Source: Paracoccus wurundjeri
GTDB taxonomy: Bacteria; Pseudomonadota; Alphaproteobacteria; Rhodobacterales; Rhodobacteraceae
Reading direction: 5' to 3'
Assembly (NCBI RefSeq): GCF_030678915.1
Contig: NZ_JAUUTZ010000006.1
Location: 159,417-223,416 of the forward strand
Length of the DNA: 64,000 nucleotides
Part shown: piece by piece, positions 26,866-35,673 of the stretch
Position numbering within the stretch: the stretch's first letter is position 1
How the letters are laid out: each line of letters starts with the position of its first letter
Translations under genes and position numbers: made by a program
Notes under the pieces: generated by a model
Seen by the model: the letters and a program-made list of their open reading frames with translations, nothing else
Databases searched by the model: none
What the model was told of the DNA's origin: nothing

Positions 26866-27132
26866 ATGTGCGCAACCCGAATTTTCCCGCTGATCGCGGC
26901 AGGCGTCATTCTAGGCGCGTGTACGCAAGAAACGGTAGAAGCCAAAACAACCTGCGATGCCGAGCTTCATCAAAGCCTGATCGGCAAGAATATCGGTGAG
27001 GTGACCTTTCCGCCCAAGCTCGTCAAGCGCGTGATGCAGGACGGTGATCCCGCAACGATGGACTTCAATCCGGAACGGCTGAATGTCATCGTGGACGACA
27101 AGGGCTGGATCGAAAAGGCTTATTGCGGCTGA
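26866..27132 (+). CDS. I78-family peptidase inhibitor-like lipoprotein
   Basis: An 88-residue lipoprotein. A signal peptide ends in the lipobox LGAC with Cys19 as the lipidated residue. The mature part carries the I78 inhibitor pattern: CDAELHQSLIGKNIGEV near 30-46, then TMDFNPERLNVIVDDKGWI and the terminal CG. The family includes small inhibitors of serine proteases such as subtilisin and trypsin. The start at 26866 is fixed by a perfect AGGAGGT 6 nt upstream; the much longer open frame to its left is a shadow. It diverges from the cupin and converges on uvrB. Confidence 0.88.
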   Translation: MCATRIFPLIAAGVILGACTQETVEAKTTCDAELHQSLIGKNIGEVTFPPKLVKRVMQDGDPATMDFNPERLNVIVDDKGWIEKAYCG

Positions 27133-27160
27133 GATTCAACCAGGCCGGACACTGGCGGGC

Positions 27161-27187
27161 AAAAAACGCTCTGTTTGGACAGAACGC
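27161..27187 (-). terminator. Rho-independent terminator of uvrB
   Basis: Read on the minus strand, GCGTTCTGT, loop CCAA, ACAGAGCGT, then a run of T (27166 down to 27161). The core TCTGT/ACAGA is perfect, extended by G-C and wobble pairs to about 9 bp. It lies about 70 nt after the uvrB stop and between two converging genes. It is the best intrinsic terminator in the window. Confidence 0.75.
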
Positions 27188-27256
27188 GGTTCCTTGACGA
27201 GGCAAACGCCTGTTTGCACGACAACTGCCCAATTAGACGGATCGAACGGATCCGCC

Positions 27257-29440
27257 CTATCTCCGTTTGCGCCGCTTGTTCCCGCCGCGCTGCCCCGCCC
27301 TGCCAGCAGTCGACCGCCCCGAGGCATTGACGGCAGCCTCCGCCGCCGCCTCGACCGCCGATTGACGGGCCAAAGGATCATCGGCCACCGCCAGATCCAC
27401 GGCTTCCAATCGCTTGACCTCGTCGCGCAGTCTTGCGGCTTCCTCGAATTCCAGATTCTCGGCAGCCTCGCGCATCTGCGCGCGCAGCCCGTCCAGATGC
27501 GCCTGAAGATTTGCGCCGACAAGCGGTTTATCCACCCGGGCAGTGATGCGCGATTCATCGGTATCGCCCTGCCACAGCCCGGCCAGAACATCCTCGACAT
27601 TCTTGCGGACCGTTTGCGGCGTGATGCCATGTTCTTCGTTATACGCCATCTGCTTGATGCGACGACGGTCGGTTTCAGCAATGGCCCGCTCCATGCTGCC
27701 GGTGATGCGATCCGCATACATGATAACCCGGCCGTCAGCGTTCCGCGCTGCCCGCCCGATGGTCTGGACCAGCGAGGTTTCGGAACGCAGAAAGCCCTCC
27801 TTATCCGCATCCAGAATGGCGACAAGGCCACATTCCGGTATATCCAGCCCCTCGCGCAGCAGGTTGATCCCGATCAACACGTCGAAAGCACCAAGACGCA
27901 GATCGCGCAGAATCTCGATCCGCTCGATCGTGTCGATATCGCTGTGCATATAGCGGACCTTGATGCCCTGTTCATGCAGATATTCGGTCAGATCCTCTGC
28001 CATGCGCTTGGTCAGCGTGGTGCAAAGCGTGCGATAACCCTGTGCGGTCACCCTGCGCACCTCGTCCAGCAGATCATCGACCTGCATCTCGACCGGGCGT
28101 ATTTCGATCTGCGGGTCCAGCAGGCCAGTGGGGCGAATGATCTGTTCGGTGAACACGCCGCCGGTCTGGTCCAGTTCCCATTTCTGTGGCGTCGCACTGA
28201 CGAAAACGGATTGGGGCCGCATCGCGTCCCATTCCTCGAATTTCAGCGGTCGGTTATCGGTGCATGACGGCAGGCGGAAACCATGTTCGGACAGCACCGA
28301 TTTACGGCGGTAGTCGCCCCGGTACATCCCGCCGATCTGCGGCACAGACACATGAGATTCATCCGCGAAAACAATGGCATTATCCGGGATAAACTCGAAA
28401 AGCGTGGGCGGAGGCTCCCCCGGCGCCCTGCCGGTCAGATAACGGCTGTAATTCTCGATCCCGTTGCAGACGCCGGTGGCCTCCAGCATCTCCAGATCGA
28501 AATTCGTCCGCTGCTCCAGCCGCTGCGCCTCCAGCAGCTTGCCCTCATCCTGAAACTGCTTCAGCCGCTCGATCAGTTCCTTGCGAATCCCCTTGATCGC
28601 CTGCTGCATGGTTGGCCGGGGCGTGACATAGTGACTATTCGCATAGATACGGATCTGGCGGAAATTGTCGGTCTTGGCGCCGGTCAAAGGGTCGAATTCG
28701 GTAATCGCCTCCAGCTCATTGCCAAAGAAGTCGAAACGCCATGCGCGGTCTTCGAGGTGGGCGGGCCAAACCTCGACGATATCGCCACGCACCCGAAAAC
28801 CACCGCGCTGGAAACTGCCATCAAGGCGGCGATATTGCTGCGCGACAAGCTGCCCTAAAAACTCACGCTGATCATAGCTGTCGCCGACGATCATATCCTG
28901 CGTCATCGCCGAATAGGTCTCGACCGAGCCGATACCGTAGATGCAGGATACCGAGGCCACGATGATCACATCATCCCGTTCCAGAAGCGCGCGCGTGGCC
29001 GAGTGGCGCATCCGGTCGATGGCCTCGTTGATCTGCGATTCCTTCTCGATATAGGTATCGCTGCGCGCCACATAGGCCTCGGGCTGGTAGTAATCGTAGT
29101 AACTTACGAAATATTCCACCGCGTTATCGGGGAAAAACCCCTTGAATTCGCCGTAAAGCTGCGCCGCCAGCGTCTTGTTCGGCGCAAGAATAATGGCCGG
29201 ACGCTGGGTCTGCTCGATCACTTTCGCCATGGTATAGGTCTTGCCGGTACCCGTCGCGCCCAGAAGAACCTGATCACGCTCCCCGGTTTCGACACCTTCC
29301 GCCAGTTCCGCGATTGCGGTCGGCTGATCGCCTGCGGGTTGAAACTCGCTATTCATGACGAAGCGCTTGCCGCCTTCCAGCTTGGGGCGGGTGACTTCGG
29401 GTACGCGCGCGATTGGCGCGTTGGTGTTGTTATGGGCCAT
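27257..29440 (-). CDS. uvrB: Excinuclease ABC subunit B
   Basis: A 727-residue UvrB, slightly longer than the ~670-residue E. coli protein because of an N-terminal extension (residues 1-28) and a basic Ala/Arg-rich tail ([20 protein letters not shown]). Walker A GATGTGKT is at 61-68; the beta-hairpin [12 protein letters not shown] that clamps damaged DNA follows, then [20 protein letters not shown] and QTIGRAARN helicase motifs, and a C-terminal UVR domain ([20 protein letters not shown]) for UvrC contact. The start at 29440 is preferred over 29470. It is a single gene with a terminator downstream. Confidence 0.96.
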   Translation of the reverse strand: MAHNNTNAPIARVPEVTRPKLEGGKRFVMNSEFQPAGDQPTAIAELAEGVETGERDQVLLGATGTGKTYTMAKVIEQTQRPAIILAPNKTLAAQLYGEFKGFFPDNAVEYFVSYYDYYQPEAYVARSDTYIEKESQINEAIDRMRHSATRALLERDDVIIVASVSCIYGIGSVETYSAMTQDMIVGDSYDQREFLGQLVAQQYRRLDGSFQRGGFRVRGDIVEVWPAHLEDRAWRFDFFGNELEAITEFDPLTGAKTDNFRQIRIYANSHYVTPRPTMQQAIKGIRKELIERLKQFQDEGKLLEAQRLEQRTNFDLEMLEATGVCNGIENYSRYLTGRAPGEPPPTLFEFIPDNAIVFADESHVSVPQIGGMYRGDYRRKSVLSEHGFRLPSCTDNRPLKFEEWDAMRPQSVFVSATPQKWELDQTGGVFTEQIIRPTGLLDPQIEIRPVEMQVDDLLDEVRRVTAQGYRTLCTTLTKRMAEDLTEYLHEQGIKVRYMHSDIDTIERIEILRDLRLGAFDVLIGINLLREGLDIPECGLVAILDADKEGFLRSETSLVQTIGRAARNADGRVIMYADRITGSMERAIAETDRRRIKQMAYNEEHGITPQTVRKNVEDVLAGLWQGDTDESRITARVDKPLVGANLQAHLDGLRAQMREAAENLEFEEAARLRDEVKRLEAVDLAVADDPLARQSAVEAAAEAAVNASGRSTAGRAGQRGGNKRRKRR

Positions 29441-29535
29441 CAGCCATGTCCTGTCCGGGTCATCCCTCAAGGTGAGAACTGACGCGCGAAAGTCAACTGC
29501 CCCTGCTGACAGTAACCGTCATCAGCGAGAATCCC

Positions 29536-29582
29536 TTTCTTCTTCACGCAAATATCCCGGGCTCCGGGACAGCGCCCCGGCT
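29536..29582 (-). repeat. Intergenic repeat of the Rhodobacterales type, copy 2
   Basis: Read on the minus strand directly after the dadA-like stop, a GC-rich segment able to fold as CCGGG/CCCGG is followed by GGGATATTTG and AAGAAGAA. The copies at 4884 and 63842 share the layout. From its position just behind a stop codon it may act as a 3'-end or transcript-processing element. The Rhodobacterales label is from memory of similar intergenic sequences, not from a search. Confidence 0.55.
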
Positions 29583-29588
29583 TCAGGA

Positions 29589-30803
29589 TCACCGTTTCAG
29601 ACGATCCGGCTGTAATGCAGCCCAGCCCTCGCCGCCATCCATCTCATCCGCAAGGATTTCAGCCGTCACCGGTCCAAGCGTAAAACCCTGATGCCCATGC
29701 CCGAAATGCGCCCACAAATTCGGCTGTTCCGGCACACGGCCCACGACCGGCAGCATATCCGGCATACAGGGCCGCCGCCCCGTCCAGGGCTCTGCCTCGA
29801 CCGGATCACCGATGTCGAACAACTCTCGCGCACCCTCTTCGGCATGTTTCAGTTGCGGAGGCACAAGTCGCGGATGGCGTGTCAGTTCGGCCGCCGTTGC
29901 GATCCGCAGGCCGCGGCGCATGGGCGATGTCACCATGGAATTGGCGAAATCCGCGATCGGATGATGCGGAGGCGTTTCCATATGGTAATGCCGGTGATAG
30001 CCACGCTTGTAGACCATCGGCACTTTCAGCCCGTAACGGGCCAGCATCATCGGCGACCATGGACCAAGGGCGACCACTGCATGCTCACCTTCGGCCTCAT
30101 CGGCAACCCATGCTGCCCCTTTGCGATGCAGGTCGCCCGCATCGCCATTCAGGACCCGCCCGCCACGCTTCTGGAACAGCGCCGCATATGCCGCCACGAG
30201 CCCACCGGGATCAGAGCAATTCCAGCTGTCGGACCAATGAGTTGCCCCCGTAACCTCAATCTTGACCGAAGGTTCCAGCGTCCGAAGCTGCTTGCCATCC
30301 AGCAGCACTGCCTCGACTCCGAATTCGGTCTTGAACCGTTCCGCCGCAGCCAGCGCCTTATCCATCAGGGCCGGAGTCCGGTGCAACTCGATATAACCGT
30401 TCCTGCGAATGATGTTATCCGCCCCCGCCGCCGCGACCAACGGCGCATGACGCTCGGTCGATTGCCGGATCAGCTTGCCCCAGACATGCGAGGCACGCTT
30501 ATGAGCGGCAGGCAGTGAATTGCGCGCATAGGCCAGCACCGCCCATGCCTGATCCAGCAGACCCGGAATATTCCACTTCACGTCATATCCACGGCCCAGC
30601 GCAATCTGCAAAAGCGCACCGGGAGCCAGGGGCATCGCATAAGGCTCGACCGCTTCGGTCTGGATCAGCCCGGCATTGCCATAGCTGGTCTCGCGCCCCG
30701 GCGCGTTGCGGTCGATAATGGTGACCTCATGCCCACGCTCTTGCAGGGCCAGCGCGGTACTGACGCCGATCATGCCTGCGCCCAGAACCAGAATCTCCGC
30801 CAT
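29589..30803 (-). CDS. D-amino acid dehydrogenase-like FAD oxidoreductase (DadA type)
   Basis: A 404-residue DadA-type flavoprotein. FAD motif GAGMIG is at residues 8-13, followed by RGHEVTIIDRNAPGRETSYGNAGLI, a strong DadA signature, and the closing GHGHQGFTLGPVTAEIL. DadA-type enzymes oxidise D-amino acids and pass electrons to the quinone pool at the inner membrane. The start at 30803 has AGGAGG 6 nt upstream. No alanine racemase gene accompanies it. It lies 155 nt downstream of sufS on the same strand but has an A/T-rich upstream region that probably holds its own promoter. Confidence 0.88.
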   Translation of the reverse strand: MAEILVLGAGMIGVSTALALQERGHEVTIIDRNAPGRETSYGNAGLIQTEAVEPYAMPLAPGALLQIALGRGYDVKWNIPGLLDQAWAVLAYARNSLPAAHKRASHVWGKLIRQSTERHAPLVAAAGADNIIRRNGYIELHRTPALMDKALAAAERFKTEFGVEAVLLDGKQLRTLEPSVKIEVTGATHWSDSWNCSDPGGLVAAYAALFQKRGGRVLNGDAGDLHRKGAAWVADEAEGEHAVVALGPWSPMMLARYGLKVPMVYKRGYHRHYHMETPPHHPIADFANSMVTSPMRRGLRIATAAELTRHPRLVPPQLKHAEEGARELFDIGDPVEAEPWTGRRPCMPDMLPVVGRVPEQPNLWAHFGHGHQGFTLGPVTAEILADEMDGGEGWAALQPDRLKR

Positions 30804-30929
30804 ATCTGCCTCCTTGCCGACTCGCGTTCACCGTATGCCGCAACGCGGGACCGGCATAGCGATTACGAAAATGCTTGGCTTTCAGGGATGCAGAATCCTG
30901 CTGTTTGCAGCAAGAATTAACAGACAATC

Positions 30930-30945
30930 TTTGGCATTTACCAAA
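30930..30945. promoter_or_regulatory. A/T-rich dyad upstream of the dadA-like gene
   Basis: TTTGG, a 6-nt spacer, CCAAA form a 5-bp inverted repeat inside an A/T-rich block between sufS and the dadA-like gene, about 130 nt before its start. Composition resembles Lrp-type sites, which commonly control dadA genes. The call is inference. Confidence 0.25.
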
Positions 30946-30958
30946 ATATTTGCAAGAT

Positions 30959-32170
30959 TCAGGCGAAAAGCTCACGGCAAAAGGTCAAAGCTTCGATCAG
31001 AGCATCCACTTCCTCGACCGTATTATACATGCCGAAGGACGCCCGTGCGCTTGCATTGATTCCATAGAACTCCATCAGCGGCATGGCGCAATGCGTCCCC
31101 GCCCGCACAGCGATCCCGCGTTTATCGAGAATGGTCGACATGTCATGCGCATGCGCCCCGTCCATCGTCATCGAGAAGATCGCGCCCTTATCCGGCGCAT
31201 CGCCCTGCACGTTCAGCCAGTTCAATGCCCGCAGCCGATCGCGCGCATGATCGCGCAGCACGCGTTCATGCGCCGAGATCGCCTCCATCCCGATATCCAT
31301 CAGATATTCAAGCGCCGCTCCCAGCCCGATCTGGTTGACGATGCCGGGGGTGCCCGCCTCGAACCGCAGAGGCGGATCGGCATAGGTCACCTCATCCCTC
31401 GCAACGGTACGGATCATGTCGCCGCCGCCCATGAAAGGACGCATCTCCGCCTGCCGCGAATCACGAATCCAGATCGCGCCAGAACCCGACGGACCGTACA
31501 GTTTATGTCCGGTGATACAGTAGAAATCGACCCCAAGCGCCGAAAGATCAACTGGCAGATGCACCGCCGCCTGCGAGCCGTCAACCAGCACCGGCACATC
31601 GGTCCCCCGCGCAATCGTACCGACATCGACAATGGTACCGGTCACGTTCGACATATGGGTCACCGCAATCAACCGGGTTCTCGGTCCGACGGCTTCCAGC
31701 ACCTTTGCAGGCGGCAGACTGCCATCCGGTTCGGGCTCGACCCATTTCAGAACCACACCCTGACGTTCGCGCAGGAAATGCCACGGCACGATATTCGCGT
31801 GATGTTCAAGCACCGACAGCACGATCTCATCGCCCGGCTCAAGGCGCGGCGCGGCCCAGCCATAGCTGACCAGATTGATGCCTTCGGTCGCACCCGAGGT
31901 AAATATTATCTCATCCTCGCGCGGGGCATTCAGAAACCGGGCAATGATAGATCGCACCCGCTCGTAATTATCCGTCGCGAGGTTCGACAGGTAATGCAGC
32001 CCGCGATGGACATTCGAATATTCCGCCTCATAGGCATGGGTAACAGCCTCGATCACCTGACGCGGCTTCTGCGCGCTTGCGCCATTGTCCAGATAGACCA
32101 GAGGCTTGCCATTGACCTGCCGCGACAGGATCGGAAAATCGGCGCGGATCCGTGCAAGATCGAAGCTCAT
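30959..32170 (-). CDS. sufS: Cysteine desulfurase SufS
   Basis: A 403-residue group II cysteine desulfurase supplying sulfane sulfur for Fe-S assembly. PLP lysine is Lys223 in ITGHKLYGPSG, the PLP-stacking His is in LEHHANIVPW (123-124), and the active-site Cys361 is in RAGTHCAMPLM, the group II context that differs from the IscS-like enzyme of the same operon. Its ATG overlaps the upstream membrane-protein stop by 4 nt (ATGA). It is the last gene of the suf operon; no sufE, sufA or sufT gene follows in the window. Confidence 0.96.
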   Translation of the reverse strand: MSFDLARIRADFPILSRQVNGKPLVYLDNGASAQKPRQVIEAVTHAYEAEYSNVHRGLHYLSNLATDNYERVRSIIARFLNAPREDEIIFTSGATEGINLVSYGWAAPRLEPGDEIVLSVLEHHANIVPWHFLRERQGVVLKWVEPEPDGSLPPAKVLEAVGPRTRLIAVTHMSNVTGTIVDVGTIARGTDVPVLVDGSQAAVHLPVDLSALGVDFYCITGHKLYGPSGSGAIWIRDSRQAEMRPFMGGGDMIRTVARDEVTYADPPLRFEAGTPGIVNQIGLGAALEYLMDIGMEAISAHERVLRDHARDRLRALNWLNVQGDAPDKGAIFSMTMDGAHAHDMSTILDKRGIAVRAGTHCAMPLMEFYGINASARASFGMYNTVEEVDALIEALTFCRELFA

Positions 32171-32760
32171 TGCGGCACCTCGGGCAGCAGGCCGAAACTG
32201 GCGGCGATGATCGAAAGGACGAAACCCGTTACGAAAGCGGTACCGATCAGGCCCAGCAGGACCTTGCCCCCGCTGGTGAAACCGTGCAGCGTCTTGGTGA
32301 ACTGAACGGTCAGCCAGAAGAACAGCACAATCGCAAGCACGCCCAGTATTCCCGACAATCCGGGAAGGATCAGCGACGTGGCCACCTGCACCACCTGAAC
32401 CAGCAGAAGCACGATTTCGATCCAGACAGTCAGCAGCAAGGCATCCTCGAAGGAACCCCGTCCGCCGAATATCCGCCCCACCCCGGTCATGAGCGACGCA
32501 GCCAGCACGATCGCGAAAAGCTGGATGACGGCGAGAACCAGCGGTTGGGCTGTCAGCGACAGAACCGGCATATCTTCAGCTTCGGGAATCGGAAATAATT
32601 GCGATGACAGCCAGGCCAGCAATGCGGATACCGAGACCGCCAGAAACAATCCCATCCAGCGAACGGAAAGCGGCCAGTTCATCGCGATCAGTGAACGCGC
32701 AGCGGTTGCCGGATCCCGGAAAGTCAGGCTTACCAGAGCTTTGAAATCGTCAAACGTCAT
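32167..32760 (-). CDS. YIP1-family membrane protein in the suf operon
   Basis: A 197-residue integral membrane protein. After an N-terminal amphipathic segment (FDDFKALVSLTFRDPATAAR), typical of the bacterial YIP1 family, about five hydrophobic segments follow (for example LFLAVSVSALLAWLSSQLF and SGILGVLAIVLFFWL). It overlaps both neighbours by 4 nt (ATGA with the upstream membrane gene and with sufS), so it is made in step with Suf proteins. Its role is unknown; similar genes interrupt suf clusters in related bacteria, as I recall, without an assigned function. Confidence 0.82.
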   Translation of the reverse strand: MTFDDFKALVSLTFRDPATAARSLIAMNWPLSVRWMGLFLAVSVSALLAWLSSQLFPIPEAEDMPVLSLTAQPLVLAVIQLFAIVLAASLMTGVGRIFGGRGSFEDALLLTVWIEIVLLLVQVVQVATSLILPGLSGILGVLAIVLFFWLTVQFTKTLHGFTSGGKVLLGLIGTAFVTGFVLSIIAASFGLLPEVPQ

Positions 32761-33230
32761 GCTTGCCTCGCCAGTGCAGAGATTCCGGCGCCCCAGATCA
32801 TCAGGAAACCGATGCCCGAAAATGCGCGTGTCATGGTCAGCGCAGGCCCCTGCCCGATCAGCCCCGCAACCAGCCCGGCCAGCAGCACTGCCGGCGCGGC
32901 CGCCAGAAGCGCCCAGAACAGTGCCAGACGAGACCTGCCCTGATCCAGCGGCCAGGGTGTGACGCGCGAGAGCAATGAGACGAAACCAGCAATCGCATAG
33001 GCAATCAGCGGCATCAGGAACATGACCGCAAGCAATGAGCCACCCATCCGGGCCTCGAACGGAACCGAAGGATCAAGTTCGGCGGCACGGGCATGCATCG
33101 GCGCCTGTGCAACCAGAAAGATCAGCATTGCCAGCATCAATACCACCAGCTTCACCCGCTCGGGCATATCGGCCAGCCCCCGCACCACAAGACGGGGGGA
33201 CCACCAGCTTTGCAGGATGCGGGGCAGCAT
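32757..33230 (-). CDS. Membrane protein in the suf operon, likely YIP1-related
   Basis: A 157-residue membrane protein with four hydrophobic segments (VKLVVLMLAMLIFLVA; GGSLLAVMFLMPLIAYAIAG; LALFWALLAAAPAVLLAGLV; SGIGFLMIWGAGI). It resembles its downstream neighbour in layout and probably shares its fold. The ATG at 33230, 26 nt after sufD, is used; a GTG at 33260 overlapping the sufD stop (GTGA) and a TTG at 33284 are alternatives and would add 10 or 18 residues. It overlaps the next gene by 4 nt. Function unknown. Confidence 0.75.
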   Translation of the reverse strand: MLPRILQSWWSPRLVVRGLADMPERVKLVVLMLAMLIFLVAQAPMHARAAELDPSVPFEARMGGSLLAVMFLMPLIAYAIAGFVSLLSRVTPWPLDQGRSRLALFWALLAAAPAVLLAGLVAGLIGQGPALTMTRAFSGIGFLMIWGAGISALARQA

Positions 33231-33256
33231 GCCGCCCCGCGCTCTCGCCCCGGTCG

Positions 33257-34597
33257 TCACTGATTTTCGTGCCGGGTCAGCCAAGCTTCCAACCGATCGC
33301 TGATCTGTCCGCGCAGGTCCTCATCCTCGATCTCCTCCAGCGCATCCGCCAGGAAAGACAGAACCAGGAACACGATGGCACGCTCTTTCGGAACCCCGCG
33401 CGAGCGCAGATAGAACAGGGCCGTTTCATCAATCGCCCCGGTCGTCGAACCATGCGAGCACACGACGTCATCCGCATAGATTTCGAGTTCCGGCTTGGCC
33501 AGAAACTGGCTGCGCTCATCCAGAAGCAGGGCCTGACTGATCTGATAACCGTCGGTTTTCTGTGCCCCGGGCTTGACGAGTATCTTGCCCTGAAACACTC
33601 CCTCCGCCCCGTTCTTCAGCACCTTCTTGTAGACTTGACGGCTTTCGCAGCGCAGGCCTCCATGAGTGATGAAGATGGTGTCGTCATGGTGAAACGGCCC
33701 GTCATTGCCATCGCCCAACACTGCCCCGGCAACATGAGCAAGCGCATCATCGCCGACGATATCCACAACGGTTTCATGCCGCATCAGGGTTCCGTTGACC
33801 GAAAGAACAAAGGCTTTCAGTTGCGCTTCGCTCTCGACCCGGGCGAAGATATGGGACAGTTCCAGCTTCTGATGAACCGCCTGTCTCGCCCCGATATAGT
33901 TAAGCTTTGCGCCCCGGGCGAGATCAGCCTCGATCATGCCATTCGAGCGCGCGCCGACCATACCGGTTTCCAGCAGCGTAAGCTCCGCGCCCTCTTCGGC
34001 CCGGATGACATGATGCCATGTCACATCCGCGTCCTCCGAGGCGCGGCGGTGGACGATATGCACAGGCTTCGATGGTTTTCCCGTCACCCGGATCAGCATG
34101 CCGTCCCGGGCCGAGACCGTGTTAAGCGCAGCAAAGGGGCGGTTGACCGGCTTCTGACCAGCTGCCTCGAGGCTGCCGTAAATTCCCTTGGCCCAGTGAT
34201 CCGCCACCTCATCCGCCTGTGCCAGCGTTTCGATCTGGATCCCCTCAAGCCCAAGGGAATCCGAAGCAACCGCATCGAACTCCCCGTCCACGAAGATCAG
34301 TTTCAGCCGGTCGAGATCCTGAAACAGCGGCGAATCCTGCATTTTTTCCGGGACTGAAATCGGTGCAGGAGCAGGCGCATTGAAATCGCGCGGATTGGTG
34401 AAGCGCCAATATTCATCGCGCGGCCCCGGCAATCCCATGTCGCGCAGCCGTGTCAGGGCATCGGCGCGCGCCGCCGAGGTAAAGCCGCCCGCAGGCAGGT
34501 GCATCGCGTCAAGACGGGTCTGCAGCGCATCGGCAGCAACCGGCGCTCCGCTGACCTGCGGCGTCACTTCCTTTGTCTGAACGGCGGTATCAGACAT
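33257..34597 (-). CDS. sufD: Fe-S cluster assembly protein SufD
   Basis: A 446-residue SufD. The N-terminal helical region (RDMGLPGPRDEYWRFTNPRD) leads into the beta-helix scaffold, with the typical C-terminal block DDVVCSHGSTTGAIDETALF and LRSRGVPKERAIVFL. It forms the SufBC2D scaffold with SufB and SufC in the cytoplasm. His in CSHGSTTG corresponds to the conserved SufD histidine involved in cluster assembly. The start ATG overlaps the sufC stop (TGATG). Confidence 0.95.
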   Translation of the reverse strand: MSDTAVQTKEVTPQVSGAPVAADALQTRLDAMHLPAGGFTSAARADALTRLRDMGLPGPRDEYWRFTNPRDFNAPAPAPISVPEKMQDSPLFQDLDRLKLIFVDGEFDAVASDSLGLEGIQIETLAQADEVADHWAKGIYGSLEAAGQKPVNRPFAALNTVSARDGMLIRVTGKPSKPVHIVHRRASEDADVTWHHVIRAEEGAELTLLETGMVGARSNGMIEADLARGAKLNYIGARQAVHQKLELSHIFARVESEAQLKAFVLSVNGTLMRHETVVDIVGDDALAHVAGAVLGDGNDGPFHHDDTIFITHGGLRCESRQVYKKVLKNGAEGVFQGKILVKPGAQKTDGYQISQALLLDERSQFLAKPELEIYADDVVCSHGSTTGAIDETALFYLRSRGVPKERAIVFLVLSFLADALEEIEDEDLRGQISDRLEAWLTRHENQ

Positions 34598-35352
34598 CAG
34601 CCGGCCTCCGCCAGAAGATCGCCATAGCCTTCCTCTTCCACCTGCAATGCCAGTTCCGGCCCACCGGATTTGACGATGCGGCCATTGGACATGATATGCA
34701 CGACATCGGGCTGGATATGATTCAGCAGACGTTGATAATGGGTGATGACCAGAAAACTGCGATCTGGCGAGCGCAGCGCATTCACGCCATCGGCCACCAG
34801 ACGCATCGCATCGACATCAAGGCCGGAATCGGTTTCATCCATAATGCACATGCGCGGTTCCAGCATGGCCATCTGCAGGATTTCGTTGCGCTTTTTCTCA
34901 CCGCCCGAAAACCCGACATTGACCGGACGTTTCAGCATCTCGGCATCGATCTGCAATTCAGCGGCCTTGGCGCGGATCGCCTTGAGAAATTCGGCCGAAG
35001 ACATCTCGGCCAGGCCGCGCGCCTTGCGCTGCGCGTTCACTGCGGTGCGCAGGAAGGTCATGTTTCCTACGCCGGGGATCTCGACCGGATACTGGAACGC
35101 AAGGAACAGACCGGCCGCGGCCCGTTCTTCCGGCTCCAGGTCCAGAAGATCGTTGCCATCCAGAGTCGCCTCACCCTCGGTAACCTCATATCCGTCGCGG
35201 CCCGACAACACATAGGAAAGCGTCGACTTCCCCGAACCATTCGGCCCCATGATCGCATGGACCTGACCCGCGGGAACCTCAAGGCTGAGCCCCTTGAGGA
35301 TTTGCTTGTCTTCTTCCTCAAGTTTCACATGCAAATTATTGATTTTCAGCAT
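34597..35352 (-). CDS. sufC: Fe-S assembly ATPase SufC
   Basis: A 251-residue ABC-type ATPase. Walker A GPNGSGKST is at 36-44, signature FSGGEKKRNEILQM near 150 and Walker B CIMDETDSGLDVDAM near 170; the tail is typical of SufC (LVITHYQRLLNHIQPDVVHI). It drives conformational change of the SufBD scaffold. It is preceded by the ybjQ-like gene (9-nt gap) and overlaps sufD by one base. Confidence 0.96.
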   Translation of the reverse strand: MLKINNLHVKLEEEDKQILKGLSLEVPAGQVHAIMGPNGSGKSTLSYVLSGRDGYEVTEGEATLDGNDLLDLEPEERAAAGLFLAFQYPVEIPGVGNMTFLRTAVNAQRKARGLAEMSSAEFLKAIRAKAAELQIDAEMLKRPVNVGFSGGEKKRNEILQMAMLEPRMCIMDETDSGLDVDAMRLVADGVNALRSPDRSFLVITHYQRLLNHIQPDVVHIMSNGRIVKSGGPELALQVEEEGYGDLLAEAG

Positions 35353-35361
35353 TCTCTTACC

Positions 35362-35673
35362 TCAGTCGATGGTGACGGCGGTGCCGGAGGCCGACACCAT
35401 CAGCATATTGTTGATGACCTCGTAATCGAGATCGACCCCGACGACGGCATTCGCGCCAAGACTCGTCGCATATTCCTGCATTTCCGCAAGCGCGGTCAGC
35501 CGCGCCTCTGCCAAAGCCGTCTCATAGGCCCCCGAACGCCCGCCGACAATATCGCGGATTCCGGCGAAAACATCGCGGAAAACATTCGCGCCGATGATCG
35601 TCTCTCCGGTCGCAATGCCGTGATAGGCGGTAATCTTGTGACCGTCGATGCTTTGCGTGGTGGTTACGATCAT
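35362..35673 (-). CDS. YbjQ/UPF0145-family protein in the suf operon
   Basis: A 103-residue YbjQ-type protein. Family marks: an N-terminal beta strand [14 protein letters not shown], then [40 protein letters not shown] and the Gly/Val-rich [12 protein letters not shown]. The family was once labelled heavy-metal-binding, but its function is not settled. It overlaps sufB by 4 nt and lies 9 nt before sufC, so it is expressed as part of the Fe-S operon; a role in metal handling during cluster assembly is only a guess. Confidence 0.88.
   Translation of the reverse strand: MIVTTTQSIDGHKITAYHGIATGETIIGANVFRDVFAGIRDIVGGRSGAYETALAEARLTALAEMQEYATSLGANAVVGVDLDYEVINNMLMVSASGTAVTID

Noticed and set aside
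35362..35673. ybjQ-like gene as a missing SufA/SufT component
   Set aside because: It lacks the three Cys of A-type carriers and any DUF59 motif; it matches the YbjQ family instead.
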